The translations under genes and the position numbers were made by a program. The notes below the pieces were generated by a model. The model was not told the DNA's origin and ran no database searches. It saw nothing but the letters and a program-made list of their open reading frames with translations. A stretch of 64,000 bases of DNA, taken from assembly GCF_014203355.1 (NCBI RefSeq), contig NZ_JACHIR010000001.1, positions 1,676,038 to 1,740,037 of the forward strand, written 5' to 3'. Below, piece after piece: positions 25,221 through 33,200 of the stretch (position 1 is its first letter; every line of letters starts with the position of its first letter). Source of the stretch: Kutzneria kofuensis (GTDB lineage: Bacteria > Actinomycetota > Actinomycetes > Mycobacteriales > Pseudonocardiaceae).

Positions 25221-26520
25221 ACTCGCGGAACTCCCAATCGGTCACCCACTGCTCGAACCGGGCGACCTCGGCCCGCTTGAGCACGCTGAACGAGCTCACG
25301 AAGTCCTTGCCCAGCACGGCCTGCAGCGCCGAGTCGTCGTCGAGCGCGTCCAGCGCGGCGGTGAGCGACATGGGCAGCACGGCCGTGCGATCGGCGTCGT
25401 AGCCGTAACCCTCAAGCGGCGCAGGGGGTTCCAGCCCGTCCTCGATGCCGAGCCGCATCGCGGCCAGCACACCCGCGTGCACCAGATACGGGTTGGCGGA
25501 GGCGTCGGGCAGCCGCACCTCGACACGGGTGTTGGCACCACGCTCGGGCGGCACGCGGACCATCGCGCTGCGGTTGTCCAGGCCCCAATCGATCAACCAC
25601 GGCGCGAGCGTGTCCGGGCCGAAACGCTTGTAGGAGTTGACGGTCGGGTTGGTCAGCGCGGTCAGCGCGGGCGCGTGCCGGAGCACGCCGGCCAGGGCGT
25701 GACGCAGCAGCGGGCTCATGCCGTACTCGGCGGACTCGTCGGCGCCGAGGTTCTCCCCCGCCGCGTCGACGAACGACACGTGCACGTGGAAGCCGGACGC
25801 GCCGTGCTCGTTGAACGGCTTGGCCATGAACGTCGCGAGCTTGCCCTCGCGCCGGGCCAGATCCTTGACGGCGGCCTTGAACCGGAAGGCCCGGTCGGCG
25901 GAGTCCAGCGCGCCGGAGTGGGCGAGGTTGATCTCGAACTGGCCCGGGCAGTACTCGTGGTTGCCGCTGAGCACGCCGAGCCCGAGGTCGCGCAGGTGTC
26001 GGACGGTGCGGATCAGGTGCAGGTCGGGGTCGCCGCGGGTGCCGCTGACGTAGATGTTGCCGGGTTCCGGGGAGTACGGCGCGAAACCGGTCCCGGCCGG
26101 CACGCACAGGTAGTACTCCAGTTCGGGGCCGACCAGCGGACGCAGCCCGGACTCGGCGAGTCCGGCGACGACCCGGCCGAGCACCGCCCGCGGCGACTCG
26201 CCGCCGTCGCGCTGGTCGCCGATGCACGTCGCCACGCCCGGTTCCCACGGCACCATGGCAAGCGTGTCGAGGTCGGGGATGATCTCCATGTCCGGCAGGC
26301 CGGCGTTCAGTCCACCGGGGACCGGAACCGTGTCGCCGAGCGGGCTGGTGTGGTAGACGGCGCGGCAGAAGGCGACGCCTCGTTCGACGGCGGCGGGCAG
26401 CTGCTCGACCAGCAGCTCCTTGGAGCGCTCGGTGCCCATCAGGTCCGGAAAGGCGACCCGGACGACGTCCACGCCCTTGGCGGTCAGTTCGGCCACGACG
26501 CGGTCGGCCTGCGCTGCCAT
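25204..26520 (-). CDS. glutamine synthetase-like gamma-glutamyl-amine ligase
   Basis: The 438-residue protein has the type I glutamine synthetase catalytic fold: GPELEYYL (metal Glu), NHEYCPGQFEINL, GFHVHVSF (metal His) and the C-terminal RVEVRLPDASANPYLV. The N-terminal half has diverged from true GlnA. Homologues with this pattern (PuuA, IpuC, GlnA3/GlnA4) attach glutamate to amines rather than ammonia. It is the first gene of an operon with a PLP decarboxylase and an FAD oxidoreductase. GGAGGGTGGAGG lies directly ahead of the ATG. Amine specificity is inferred from the neighbours. Confidence 0.85.
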   Translation of the reverse strand: MAAQADRVVAELTAKGVDVVRVAFPDLMGTERSKELLVEQLPAAVERGVAFCRAVYHTSPLGDTVPVPGGLNAGLPDMEIIPDLDTLAMVPWEPGVATCIGDQRDGGESPRAVLGRVVAGLAESGLRPLVGPELEYYLCVPAGTGFAPYSPEPGNIYVSGTRGDPDLHLIRTVRHLRDLGLGVLSGNHEYCPGQFEINLAHSGALDSADRAFRFKAAVKDLARREGKLATFMAKPFNEHGASGFHVHVSFVDAAGENLGADESAEYGMSPLLRHALAGVLRHAPALTALTNPTVNSYKRFGPDTLAPWLIDWGLDNRSAMVRVPPERGANTRVEVRLPDASANPYLVHAGVLAAMRLGIEDGLEPPAPLEGYGYDADRTAVLPMSLTAALDALDDDSALQAVLGKDFVSSFSVLKRAEVARFEQWVTDWEFREYAYHI

Positions 26521-26585
26521 CCTCCACCCTCCGTCGTTTGATTCCGAACCATAGCGCCGTGACAGGTCGGCAACAAGAGCGATAT

Positions 26586-26601
26586 CGTACGTATCCAAAC
26601 G
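26586..26601. promoter_or_regulatory. operator in the GS-operon/AAD divergent promoter
   Basis: CGTACG-TATC-CAAACG shares the CAAACG half-site and the GTATCC core with the perfect dyad ahead of hpaE (27483). It lies between the divergent glutamine-synthetase-like operon and the acetoacetate-decarboxylase-like gene, so one regulator could govern both directions. Confidence 0.6.
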
Positions 26602-26619
26602 AACTTGGGGAGGCGGGAC

Positions 26620-27396
26620 GTGAAGGGCTTTCTGCATCCGCGCACACCTACCGGGCGGGCGTCGGTGACCGCCGGGCCGCCGTGGCACTACGCGGGCGAC
26701 CTGATCACCATCGAGTACCGCACGGATCCGGGCAAGGTCGCCGCGCTGCTGCCCGACCCCCTCACCCCGGCCGCCGACGATCCCGGCGCCGTCGCACTCA
26801 TCTGGGCCGACTGGCAGGCGTGTTCCGACGGCGGCGAGGAGCTGCTCGACCCGGTCCGCTCGCAGTACAAGGAATGCTTTGTCGTCGTGCGCTGCCAGTT
26901 CGCCGGCCGGACCTATTCGCGGTGTGTGTTCATCTGGGTGGACAAGGACTTCTCCATCGCGCGCGGTGTGCACCAGGGCTATCCCAAGAAGTTCGGCTCC
27001 ATCCACCAGACCCGGCCGCACCCCTTCGGCCCCGCCCCGCGGCTCGAGACCGGCGCCCGGTTCGGCGCCACCCTCGCCGCCGGCGACCGCCGACTCGCCG
27101 AGGCCGTCATCGAGTTGACCGAACCCAGTCCCCACAACGGTTTCGTCAATGCGCATCCGATGGCGCACCACCGTTGGCAGCCCAGCATCGAGCCCGGCAA
27201 GCCGGACAGCTACGCGGAGTTGGTGGAGTCGAAGTCGGCGTCGTTCGAGGGCGGCCAGGCCTGGGCCGCCCGGGCCGACCTGCGGCTGTTCGAGGCACCG
27301 ACCGAGGAGTTGGCGGATCTCACCGTGGACGAGCACATCGGGGCCTACTACCGGCAGGTCGGTGTCACCTGGAACGGCGGAACCGTGCTGGCCTGA
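26620..27396 (+). CDS. acetoacetate decarboxylase-family protein
   Basis: The 258-residue protein matches the acetoacetate decarboxylase fold: PPWHYAGDLITIEYRTDP at the N terminus and GYPKKFGSIHQTR, which keeps the paired Lys of which one forms the Schiff base in the classical enzyme. Family members act as decarboxylases or as aldolase/dehydratases on keto acids. GTG 26620 is chosen, with GGGGAGG ahead. It directly precedes hpaE-hpaD-hpaG on the same strand, so its substrate is probably a keto-acid intermediate of homoprotocatechuate breakdown. That role is inference. Confidence 0.82.
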   Translation: MKGFLHPRTPTGRASVTAGPPWHYAGDLITIEYRTDPGKVAALLPDPLTPAADDPGAVALIWADWQACSDGGEELLDPVRSQYKECFVVVRCQFAGRTYSRCVFIWVDKDFSIARGVHQGYPKKFGSIHQTRPHPFGPAPRLETGARFGATLAAGDRRLAEAVIELTEPSPHNGFVNAHPMAHHRWQPSIEPGKPDSYAELVESKSASFEGGQAWAARADLRLFEAPTEELADLTVDEHIGAYYRQVGVTWNGGTVLA

Positions 27397-27402
27397 TGTG
27401 CC

Positions 27403-27449
27403 CGAAACCTGCATTCGGTGTGCCCGAGAGCGTGACTCGCGGGGGTGTC
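27403..27449 (+). repeat. dispersed repeat copy (CATTCGGTGTGCC type) after the AAD gene
   Basis: The sequence GAAACCTGCATTCGGTGTGC followed by CCGAGAGCGTGACTCGCGGG begins a few bases after the stop of the acetoacetate-decarboxylase-like gene. It is a close copy of the repeats at 12302, 12370 and 54334. It is not part of any gene. Confidence 0.8.
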
Positions 27450-27482
27450 GGGGCGGGTTGACGGGCCCAACCGAGCGACGTA

Positions 27483-27498
27483 CGTTTGGATACAAACG
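27483..27498. promoter_or_regulatory. operator ahead of hpaE
   Basis: CGTTTG-GATA-CAAACG is a perfect dyad with 6-bp arms 17-32 bases ahead of hpaE. It shares an 11-base stretch with the site at 26586-26601. A MarR/HpaR- or TetR-type repressor is a plausible binder; the MarR gene at the end of this gene group is a candidate. Confidence 0.7.
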
Positions 27499-27514
27499 AT
27501 ATTACGGAGACATG

Positions 27515-28948
27515 ATGGTCGACCACTGGATCGGGGGCAGGCGAGTCACGTCGCCGGTCCGCTTCGACGACATCTCCCCCATCGACGGCTCGGTGCTCGC
27601 GCACGTGTCCCGGGCCTGTCCCTACGAGGTCGACCTCGCCGTCGACGCGGCGGAACGGGCCTTCACGGACTGGCGCCGAACCACCCGCGAGCAACGCGCC
27701 GAATACCTGCACAAGATCGCCGACGGCGTCGAGAAGCGGATCGACGAACTGGCCGCGGTCGAGACCTCGGACAACGGAGCGCTGCTGCGCTCGCACGTGC
27801 GCGGCGTGATGCCCCGCGTGGTGCACAACTTCCGCTTCTTCGCGGACTGGCTGGTCGACGAGGTCAGCCACCCCGACTTCGACACCCGAGGCCACACCAA
27901 CCACGTCAGCTGGGACCCGGCCGGCGTGTGCGCGCTGATCACGCCCTGGAACGCGCCGCTGATGCTGGCCAGCTGGAAGATCGCGCCGGCCCTGGCCGCG
28001 GGCAACACGGTGGTGCTCAAGCCGGCCGAGTGGTCGCCGCTGACGGCGTCGCTGCTCGCCGACATCACCGCCGAGGCGAACCTGCCGGACGGCGTGTTCA
28101 ACGTGGTCAACGGCTACGGCGTGGAAACCGGCCAGCACCTGGTGAACAACCCGAAGCTGCGCCGGATCAGCTTCACCGGCTCGGTGCCGACCGGCCGCGC
28201 CATCGCCCAGGCCGCCGCGGCCAACCTGGTGCCGGCGTCGCTGGAACTCGGCGGCAAGTCGCCGCTGATCGTGTTCGCCGACGCCGATCTGGACTTGGCA
28301 GTTCAGTTGGCCGTCGAGCAGTACGACAACGCCGGGCAGGTGTGCCTGGCCGGGGTGCGGCTGCTGGTCGAGGAGTCGATCGTCGCCGAGTTCCTCGCCG
28401 GCTTCCTGACCAGGGCGGACGCCCTCAAGCAGGGGGATCCCCGCGATCCTTCGACGGACGTCGGCCCGCTGGTCCACCGCCGCCAGCTGGAACGCGTGGA
28501 CACGTTCGTGCGGCGGGCGAAGGCCGAAGGGGCGCGAGTGCTGCTCGGCGGCGGCCCGAACACCGACCTCGGCGGCCTCTACTATCGGCCGACGCTGCTG
28601 GCGGATGTCCAGCCGGGCAGCGAAATCCTCACCGAGGAGGTGTTCGGCCCGGTGCTGACGGTCCAGACCTTCCGCCGCGAGGAGGATGCCGTCACGATGG
28701 CCAACGGCACCCGCTTCGGGTTGGCGGCGACCCTGGTGACCGGCGACGAGGACCGCGCGAACCGGGTCACCGAGCAGCTGGTCGCCGGCACGGTGTGGGT
28801 GAACTGCTTCTTCGTGCGGGACCTGCGGGCGCCGTTCGGCGGCAGCCGCGAGTCCGGCATCGGCCGCGAGGGCGGCAACTGGAGCTTCGATTTCTATTGC
28901 GACGTCAAGAACACGGTCACGGCGGGACAGGGGTGGCGGCATGGGTGA
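27515..28948 (+). CDS. hpaE: 5-carboxymethyl-2-hydroxymuconate semialdehyde dehydrogenase (HpaE)
   Basis: The 477-residue aldehyde dehydrogenase has ITPWNAPLMLASWKIAPALA, the catalytic Glu in LELGGKSPL and the catalytic Cys in NAGQVCLAGVRLLV. Together with the adjacent ring-cleavage dioxygenase this fits HpaE, which oxidises the semialdehyde formed by meta cleavage of homoprotocatechuate. ATG 27515 has GGAG at a good distance; the ATG one codon earlier is too close. It overlaps hpaD by 8 bases. Confidence 0.9.
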   Translation: MVDHWIGGRRVTSPVRFDDISPIDGSVLAHVSRACPYEVDLAVDAAERAFTDWRRTTREQRAEYLHKIADGVEKRIDELAAVETSDNGALLRSHVRGVMPRVVHNFRFFADWLVDEVSHPDFDTRGHTNHVSWDPAGVCALITPWNAPLMLASWKIAPALAAGNTVVLKPAEWSPLTASLLADITAEANLPDGVFNVVNGYGVETGQHLVNNPKLRRISFTGSVPTGRAIAQAAAANLVPASLELGGKSPLIVFADADLDLAVQLAVEQYDNAGQVCLAGVRLLVEESIVAEFLAGFLTRADALKQGDPRDPSTDVGPLVHRRQLERVDTFVRRAKAEGARVLLGGGPNTDLGGLYYRPTLLADVQPGSEILTEEVFGPVLTVQTFRREEDAVTMANGTRFGLAATLVTGDEDRANRVTEQLVAGTVWVNCFFVRDLRAPFGGSRESGIGREGGNWSFDFYCDVKNTVTAGQGWRHG

Positions 28949-29816
28949 GGTTGTCGGCGCGGGTCTGCTCTCCCACGTTCCGACGATCATGTTGCCCGAG
29001 CACGAGCGGCGGGAGCTGAACGGCGGCCGGGACTTCACGCTGGTCGCCGGCCTGGAACAGCTGCGCGCGGAGGTGTTCGAACGACTGGACTACGACACGG
29101 TGGTGGTGCTGGACTCGCACTGGGCGACCACCGTCGAGTTCGTCGTGACCGCGCACGCGAGAAGGGCCGGCCTGTTCACGTCCGAGGAGCTGCCGCGCGG
29201 GATGTGCCGCATTCCGTACGACTTCGAGGGCGACCCGGAGCTGGCGCGGGCCGTCGCCGCGCACGGCGAGAAGCAGGGAACCTGGATCACCCCGATCGAC
29301 GACCAGTACCTGCCGATCTACTACGCCACCGTGAACCTGTGGCGCTACCTGGGCGTGCCGGGCAAGCGCTGGGTGTCGATCGGCGTCTGCCAGACCGCCG
29401 ACATGGAGGACAACCTGCGGCTGGGCCGGGCGCTGGCCGCCGGGATCGCCGACAGCGACCGGAAGGTGCTGCTGGTCGCGTCGGGGGCGCTCAGCCACAC
29501 CTTCTGGCCGCTGCGCGAGCTTCGCCAGCACGAGGCCGCCGGCATCGAGCACATCCGCACGCCGGAGGCGGCGCGGGCGGACCTGCAGCGCATCGACTGG
29601 TTCCGCCGCGGCGATCACGCGAAGATCCTCGACACCATGCCGGAGTTCGCGAAGTTCAAGCCCGAGGCGGGTTTCGGGCACTACCTGATGATGGCCGGCG
29701 CGCTGGGCGAGCGGGCGTGGCGGGCGCCGGGGCGGCTGTACAGCGAGTACGAGAACGCGGTCGGCACCGGACAGGTGCACATCTGGTTCGACCGCCCGGC
29801 CGAGGGATGGACGTGA
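28941..29816 (+). CDS. hpaD: 3,4-dihydroxyphenylacetate 2,3-dioxygenase (HpaD, LigB-type)
   Basis: The 291-residue protein belongs to the LigB class III extradiol dioxygenases: GLLSHVPTIMLP near the N terminus, VVVLDSHWATT, and VASGALSHTFWP supply the conserved His and Glu-type ligands of the iron site. It cleaves homoprotocatechuate next to its hydroxyl groups using oxygen. Position between hpaE and hpaG, with overlaps at both ends, fits this substrate well. Confidence 0.9.
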   Translation: MGEVVGAGLLSHVPTIMLPEHERRELNGGRDFTLVAGLEQLRAEVFERLDYDTVVVLDSHWATTVEFVVTAHARRAGLFTSEELPRGMCRIPYDFEGDPELARAVAAHGEKQGTWITPIDDQYLPIYYATVNLWRYLGVPGKRWVSIGVCQTADMEDNLRLGRALAAGIADSDRKVLLVASGALSHTFWPLRELRQHEAAGIEHIRTPEAARADLQRIDWFRRGDHAKILDTMPEFAKFKPEAGFGHYLMMAGALGERAWRAPGRLYSEYENAVGTGQVHIWFDRPAEGWT

Positions 29817-30658
29817 CGGAGTACCGCAGGATCCTGCTCGACGGCGCCGTCGTCGAGGTCACGCGAGACGGCGACGAGCTGTACGCCCCGGACGGGCGAT
29901 CCGTGAAACTGGACGGTGCAGTTCACCTACCGCCCTGCGAACCGTCGAAGATCATCGCGGTGCACCTGAACCACCGCAGCCGGGTCGAGGAGTTCCAGGC
30001 GAGGCTCCCCGCCGCCCCGACGTACTTCCACAAGCCGACGTCGGCGCTGAACGCCCACGGCGGGGCGGTGGTCAGGCCCGAGGGCTGCCGGTGGCTGAAC
30101 TACGAGGGCGAGGTCGCCATCGTGATCGGCCGGACCTGCCGCAACATCGCGCCGGACGAGGCGGGCGACCACATCCGCGGCTACACCATCGCCAACGACT
30201 ACGGCCTGCACGACTTCCGCGACACCGACGCCGGCTCCATGCTGCGGGTGAAGGGATCGGACACGTTGTGCCCCTTGGGTCCCGGCCTCGTGACCGACTG
30301 GGACTTCCGCGGCCGCACCCTGACCACCCGCGTCAACGGGGAGGTCAAGCAGCGGGGCAGCACCGACGAGATGGAGTGGGACATGCACTACCTCGTCGCC
30401 GACATCGCGCGGACCATCACCCTCCACCCCGGCGACGTCCTGCTGTCCGGGACGCCGGCCAATTCCCGCCCCGTGCAGCCGGGGGACGTCGTCGAGGTCG
30501 AGGTGGACGGGCTCGGCGTGCTGCGCAACCACATCGTCAGCGGCCCGAAAGGCATCCGCAGCGACGTGGGAGCACAGCCCACGGAGTCGGAGGAGGTCCG
30601 CTCCACGGCTCTCGGCGGCGACTGGGAGTTCCGCGGCATCCGCCCGCCTCGCCGCTGA
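29807..30658 (+). CDS. hpaG: fumarylacetoacetate hydrolase-family isomerase/decarboxylase (HpaG)
   Basis: The 283-residue protein has one FAH domain: LNYEGEVAIVIGR and the later DVLLSGTP and PGDVVEVEVDGLG. HpaG enzymes isomerise and decarboxylate the linear product after HpaE. The E. coli enzyme is made of two such domains in about 430 residues, one for each step; here only one domain is present, so one of the two reactions may be done by another protein. ATG 29807 is used; GTG 29813 (GTGA overlap with hpaD, GAGGG ahead) is equally possible. Confidence 0.85.
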   Translation: MDVTEYRRILLDGAVVEVTRDGDELYAPDGRSVKLDGAVHLPPCEPSKIIAVHLNHRSRVEEFQARLPAAPTYFHKPTSALNAHGGAVVRPEGCRWLNYEGEVAIVIGRTCRNIAPDEAGDHIRGYTIANDYGLHDFRDTDAGSMLRVKGSDTLCPLGPGLVTDWDFRGRTLTTRVNGEVKQRGSTDEMEWDMHYLVADIARTITLHPGDVLLSGTPANSRPVQPGDVVEVEVDGLGVLRNHIVSGPKGIRSDVGAQPTESEEVRSTALGGDWEFRGIRPPRR

Positions 30659-30680
30659 CGCTCCGTGACCCCCGATGTTG

Positions 30681-30725
30681 GGAAAGGACCATTCCTAGCG
30701 TTAGGTGAGAGGAATGGTCCCTTCC
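30681..30725. terminator. bidirectional hairpin between hpaG and the marR gene
   Basis: GGAAAGGACCATTCCT and AGGAATGGTCCCTTCC form a 16-bp stem with one mismatch and a 13-base loop between convergent genes. The sequence leading in, CCCCGATGTT, and part of the stem are shared with the hairpin at 42140-42190. Confidence 0.75.
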
Positions 30726-30739
30726 ACTCTCGGATACGG

Positions 30740-31315
30740 CTACGAAGCGTCGTTGGCGGCGAGGGTGGGCAGCGAGCTGGACTGGACCTGCTGGCGGACC
30801 TCGGCCTGCCGGGCCGTCGAGGTCTGCTCGAAGTGGTTGAGCATGTGCCGCAGCACCCGGGTCAGCTCCGCGATCCGCCGCTGCGACAGCCCCTCGAGGC
30901 TGTACACCTCCTCGGCGTTGAAGCGCGGGAACAGCTCGGTCATCAGCGCCTTGCCGCGGTCGGTCAGCGACAGCACGCTCAGCCGCCGGTCGTCGGCGGG
31001 CGTGGTCCGGGTCAGCAGTCCCCGGTTGGCCAGGGTCCGCGCGACGCCCGTGAGCGTGCCCTTGGAGATGCCGCTCTCCTCGGCCACGTGCCGGGTCTCG
31101 ATGTCGCCCCAGATCCACACCACCCACAGCACCACGAAACCGGTCCACGAGAGGTCCACGTCCCGCAGCACGGACTGCTCGAAGTGGTTGCGCACCACCA
31201 GGGCCGTCCGGTGCAGGTTGGACAGCGCCATCATCGACTCGACGTCGATCGGCAGGCCGTTGAGGCGCTCGCCGACGGCCTTCTCGGTCTCGCGCAGCGT
31301 GTAGTAGCCGGTCAC
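30740..31315 (-). CDS. MarR-family transcriptional regulator
   Basis: The 191-residue protein has a MarR winged helix: the recognition region VAEESGISKGTLTGVARTLA and the wing TTPADDRRLSVLSLTDRG, with longer N- and C-terminal helices than usual and a polar C-terminal tail. GTG 31315 is chosen without a clear ribosome site. It lies downstream of the glycosyltransferase gene on the same strand and is convergent with the hpa operon. It could be the HpaR-type repressor of the hpa genes or a regulator for the glycosyltransferase; the sequence does not decide. Confidence 0.85.
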   Translation of the reverse strand: MTGYYTLRETEKAVGERLNGLPIDVESMMALSNLHRTALVVRNHFEQSVLRDVDLSWTGFVVLWVVWIWGDIETRHVAEESGISKGTLTGVARTLANRGLLTRTTPADDRRLSVLSLTDRGKALMTELFPRFNAEEVYSLEGLSQRRIAELTRVLRHMLNHFEQTSTARQAEVRQQVQSSSLPTLAANDAS

Positions 31316-31362
31316 GGCCGCCAGCGTAGTCCGAGGACGGTTCGGGACCGGAACTTCGGCGG

Positions 31363-32496
31363 CTAGACCAGTTCGGCCAACCGGGCCACCACCGCGGCGG
31401 GGCTGGGCTGCTCGGCGATCTCGTCCCGCACCTCGGCGGCGGCCTTGCCGAACGCGGGGTCGTCGAGCACCCGGGCCAGCGCCGCCCCGACCTGCTCCGG
31501 CTCGGCGACGGTCAGCCCGACCCCGCGATCGGCCATCAGCTTGGCGTTGAGCGGCTGGTCGGCGAACTTGGGCAGCGACACCTGCGGCACCCCGTGGACC
31601 AGCGGCGTCATCACCGTCGCCGAGCCGCCGTGATGCACGATCGCGGCGCACGTCGGCATCAGCGCCCCCAGCGGCATCCAGCCGAGCGGCCGGACGTTGG
31701 CCGGCAGCTCCCCCAGCTCGGAGAGGTCGATGTCGCCGAGCGCCAACAGGATCTCGATGTCCATTGTGGACAGATCGGCCAGGATGCCGCGCAGCACGCC
31801 GACCCCGCCCAGCGCCGGCAGCACGCTGCCGAGGGTGAGACACACGCGGGGACGCTCCGGCGGCAGGGCGACCCAACCCGGCACGACACGGGACTCGTTG
31901 TACGGGACGTACCGCATCAGGAACTGGGTGTCGGTGGCGGTGCCGCCCATGCTCGGCGGGCGGACGTCGATGGTCGCCACGGGCTCGACCGGCGCCTCGG
32001 GCAGGCCCAGCCGCTGCCGGGTCGGCTCCAGGTAGTCGGCGATGTCCCGCCGGGAGGTCACCACGTGCTCCTCCAGGCCGGCCCAGCCCAGCCGGATGCC
32101 CTGCTCGACCAGCGGCACGCCCAGGTCGGCGGCGATCAGCCGGCCGGCGCCCTGCTCGGTCGTGGTGATCACCAGGTCCGGCCGGAACGCCCGGGCCACG
32201 GGCAGCATGCCGTCGATCATGTGCTGGCCGAACCAGCCGAAGCCGCCCCGCTCCGGCTCGCGGTCGGCGTCCCCCTTGAGCATGCCGGCGACGGCGGCCA
32301 GGAACTCCGCCCACAGGTCGCGCTCGGGCAGCGGGTCCACCACCGGCAGGCCGGCGCCGGCGGCCGCGCGGGCCCCGTCGCCGTTGTTGAGCAGCAGCAC
32401 CTCGTGGCCGGCGGCCCGCAAGGCCCAGGCCAGCGGCACGGTCGGCAGGAACAGCCCGCTTCCGGGCACGGCGGTGCACAGCACTCGCACGGTCAT
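31363..32496 (-). CDS. macrolide-type (GT1, EryCIII-like) glycosyltransferase
   Basis: The 377-residue protein is a GT-B fold enzyme of the antibiotic glycosyltransferase group: N-terminal VRVLCTAVPGSGLFLPTVPLA and a C-terminal nucleotide-sugar site with AAIVHHGGSATVMTPLVHGVPQV and FADQPLNAKLMAD. Such enzymes add sugars to polyketides or inactivate macrolides by glucosylation. It is an isolated tailoring-type gene with no polyketide synthase near. It is divergent from a TetR regulator across a long palindrome, the usual set-up for an inducible resistance gene. GGGGGAG precedes the ATG. Confidence 0.88.
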   Translation of the reverse strand: MTVRVLCTAVPGSGLFLPTVPLAWALRAAGHEVLLLNNGDGARAAAGAGLPVVDPLPERDLWAEFLAAVAGMLKGDADREPERGGFGWFGQHMIDGMLPVARAFRPDLVITTTEQGAGRLIAADLGVPLVEQGIRLGWAGLEEHVVTSRRDIADYLEPTRQRLGLPEAPVEPVATIDVRPPSMGGTATDTQFLMRYVPYNESRVVPGWVALPPERPRVCLTLGSVLPALGGVGVLRGILADLSTMDIEILLALGDIDLSELGELPANVRPLGWMPLGALMPTCAAIVHHGGSATVMTPLVHGVPQVSLPKFADQPLNAKLMADRGVGLTVAEPEQVGAALARVLDDPAFGKAAAEVRDEIAEQPSPAAVVARLAELV

Positions 32497-32511
32497 CTCC
32501 CCCTTGATCGT

Positions 32512-32543
32512 CTTGAGCGGCGCTCAATTGAGCGCTGCTCAAG
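32512..32543. promoter_or_regulatory. 32-bp near-perfect palindrome, TetR operator
   Basis: The left half CTTGAGCGGCGCTCAA is followed by its reverse complement with one mismatch. It contains two TTGAGC/GCTCAA pairs and lies between the divergent glycosyltransferase and TetR genes, 16 and 48 bases from their starts. Two TetR dimers could bind. Confidence 0.85.
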
Positions 32544-32590
32544 CTACGGTGGGTAGACTGCCGCCGTCAAGAGGCGAGGAGAGGAAGCGG

Positions 32591-33193
32591 ATGCCGCTGC
32601 GACGGGAACAGGTGGTCGAGGCCGCGCTGGAGCTGCTGGACGAGGTGGGGCTGGACGCCTTCACCACACGCGCGCTCACCGACCGGCTCGGCGTGCAGCG
32701 CGGCGCCCTGTACTGGCACGTCAAGAGCAAGCAGGAGCTGCTCACCGCCGTCACCGAGCTGCTGGTGCGGCCGGTCTTCGAGGTCGACGGCGAGGACCTC
32801 GACTGGCCCGACGCGCTGGTCGAGTTCGCCCACCGGCTGCGCGCCGCCATGCTGGCCCACCGCGACGGCGCTCGGCTCGTCGCCGCGCACGTCACCCTCA
32901 GCGCGGCGGGGGTCGAGCTGCTCGAACGGGTCCTCGCCCAGTACGCCCGGCAGGGCATCCCGGCGGTCGTGGCCGCGCGCTGGGGCGACATCATGGCCAG
33001 CTACGTCACCGGCTTCGTGCTCCAGGAGCAGTCCGCCCCGGCCGAGATCCCCGTCGACACCAGTGCGGCCGGCCCGGCCATGCGGGAGTTCTTCGCCGAC
33101 GGCCAGCCCAGCAGCGCCGAGACCTTCGCCGCCTCCGTCCGAACCATCGTCCTGGGCATGCAGGCCGAAGCCGCCACGCTGATCCAGGCTTGA
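32591..33193 (+). CDS. TetR-family repressor, tetracycline-repressor (TetR_C) type
   Basis: The 200-residue protein has the helix-turn-helix GLDAFTTRALTDRLGVQRGALYWHVKSKQELL, very close to that of the tetracycline repressor class, and a TetR_C-like ligand domain. It probably represses itself and the divergent glycosyltransferase through the 32-bp palindrome and is released by a drug-like ligand. It ends 7 bases before the SARP gene, so the two may be co-transcribed. Confidence 0.9.
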   Translation: MPLRREQVVEAALELLDEVGLDAFTTRALTDRLGVQRGALYWHVKSKQELLTAVTELLVRPVFEVDGEDLDWPDALVEFAHRLRAAMLAHRDGARLVAAHVTLSAAGVELLERVLAQYARQGIPAVVAARWGDIMASYVTGFVLQEQSAPAEIPVDTSAAGPAMREFFADGQPSSAETFAASVRTIVLGMQAEAATLIQA

Positions 33194-33200
33194 GGGTTGA

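Noticed and set aside
27365-29038. A 557-codon minus-strand open frame
   Set aside because: It is antisense to hpaE and has no recognisable domain.
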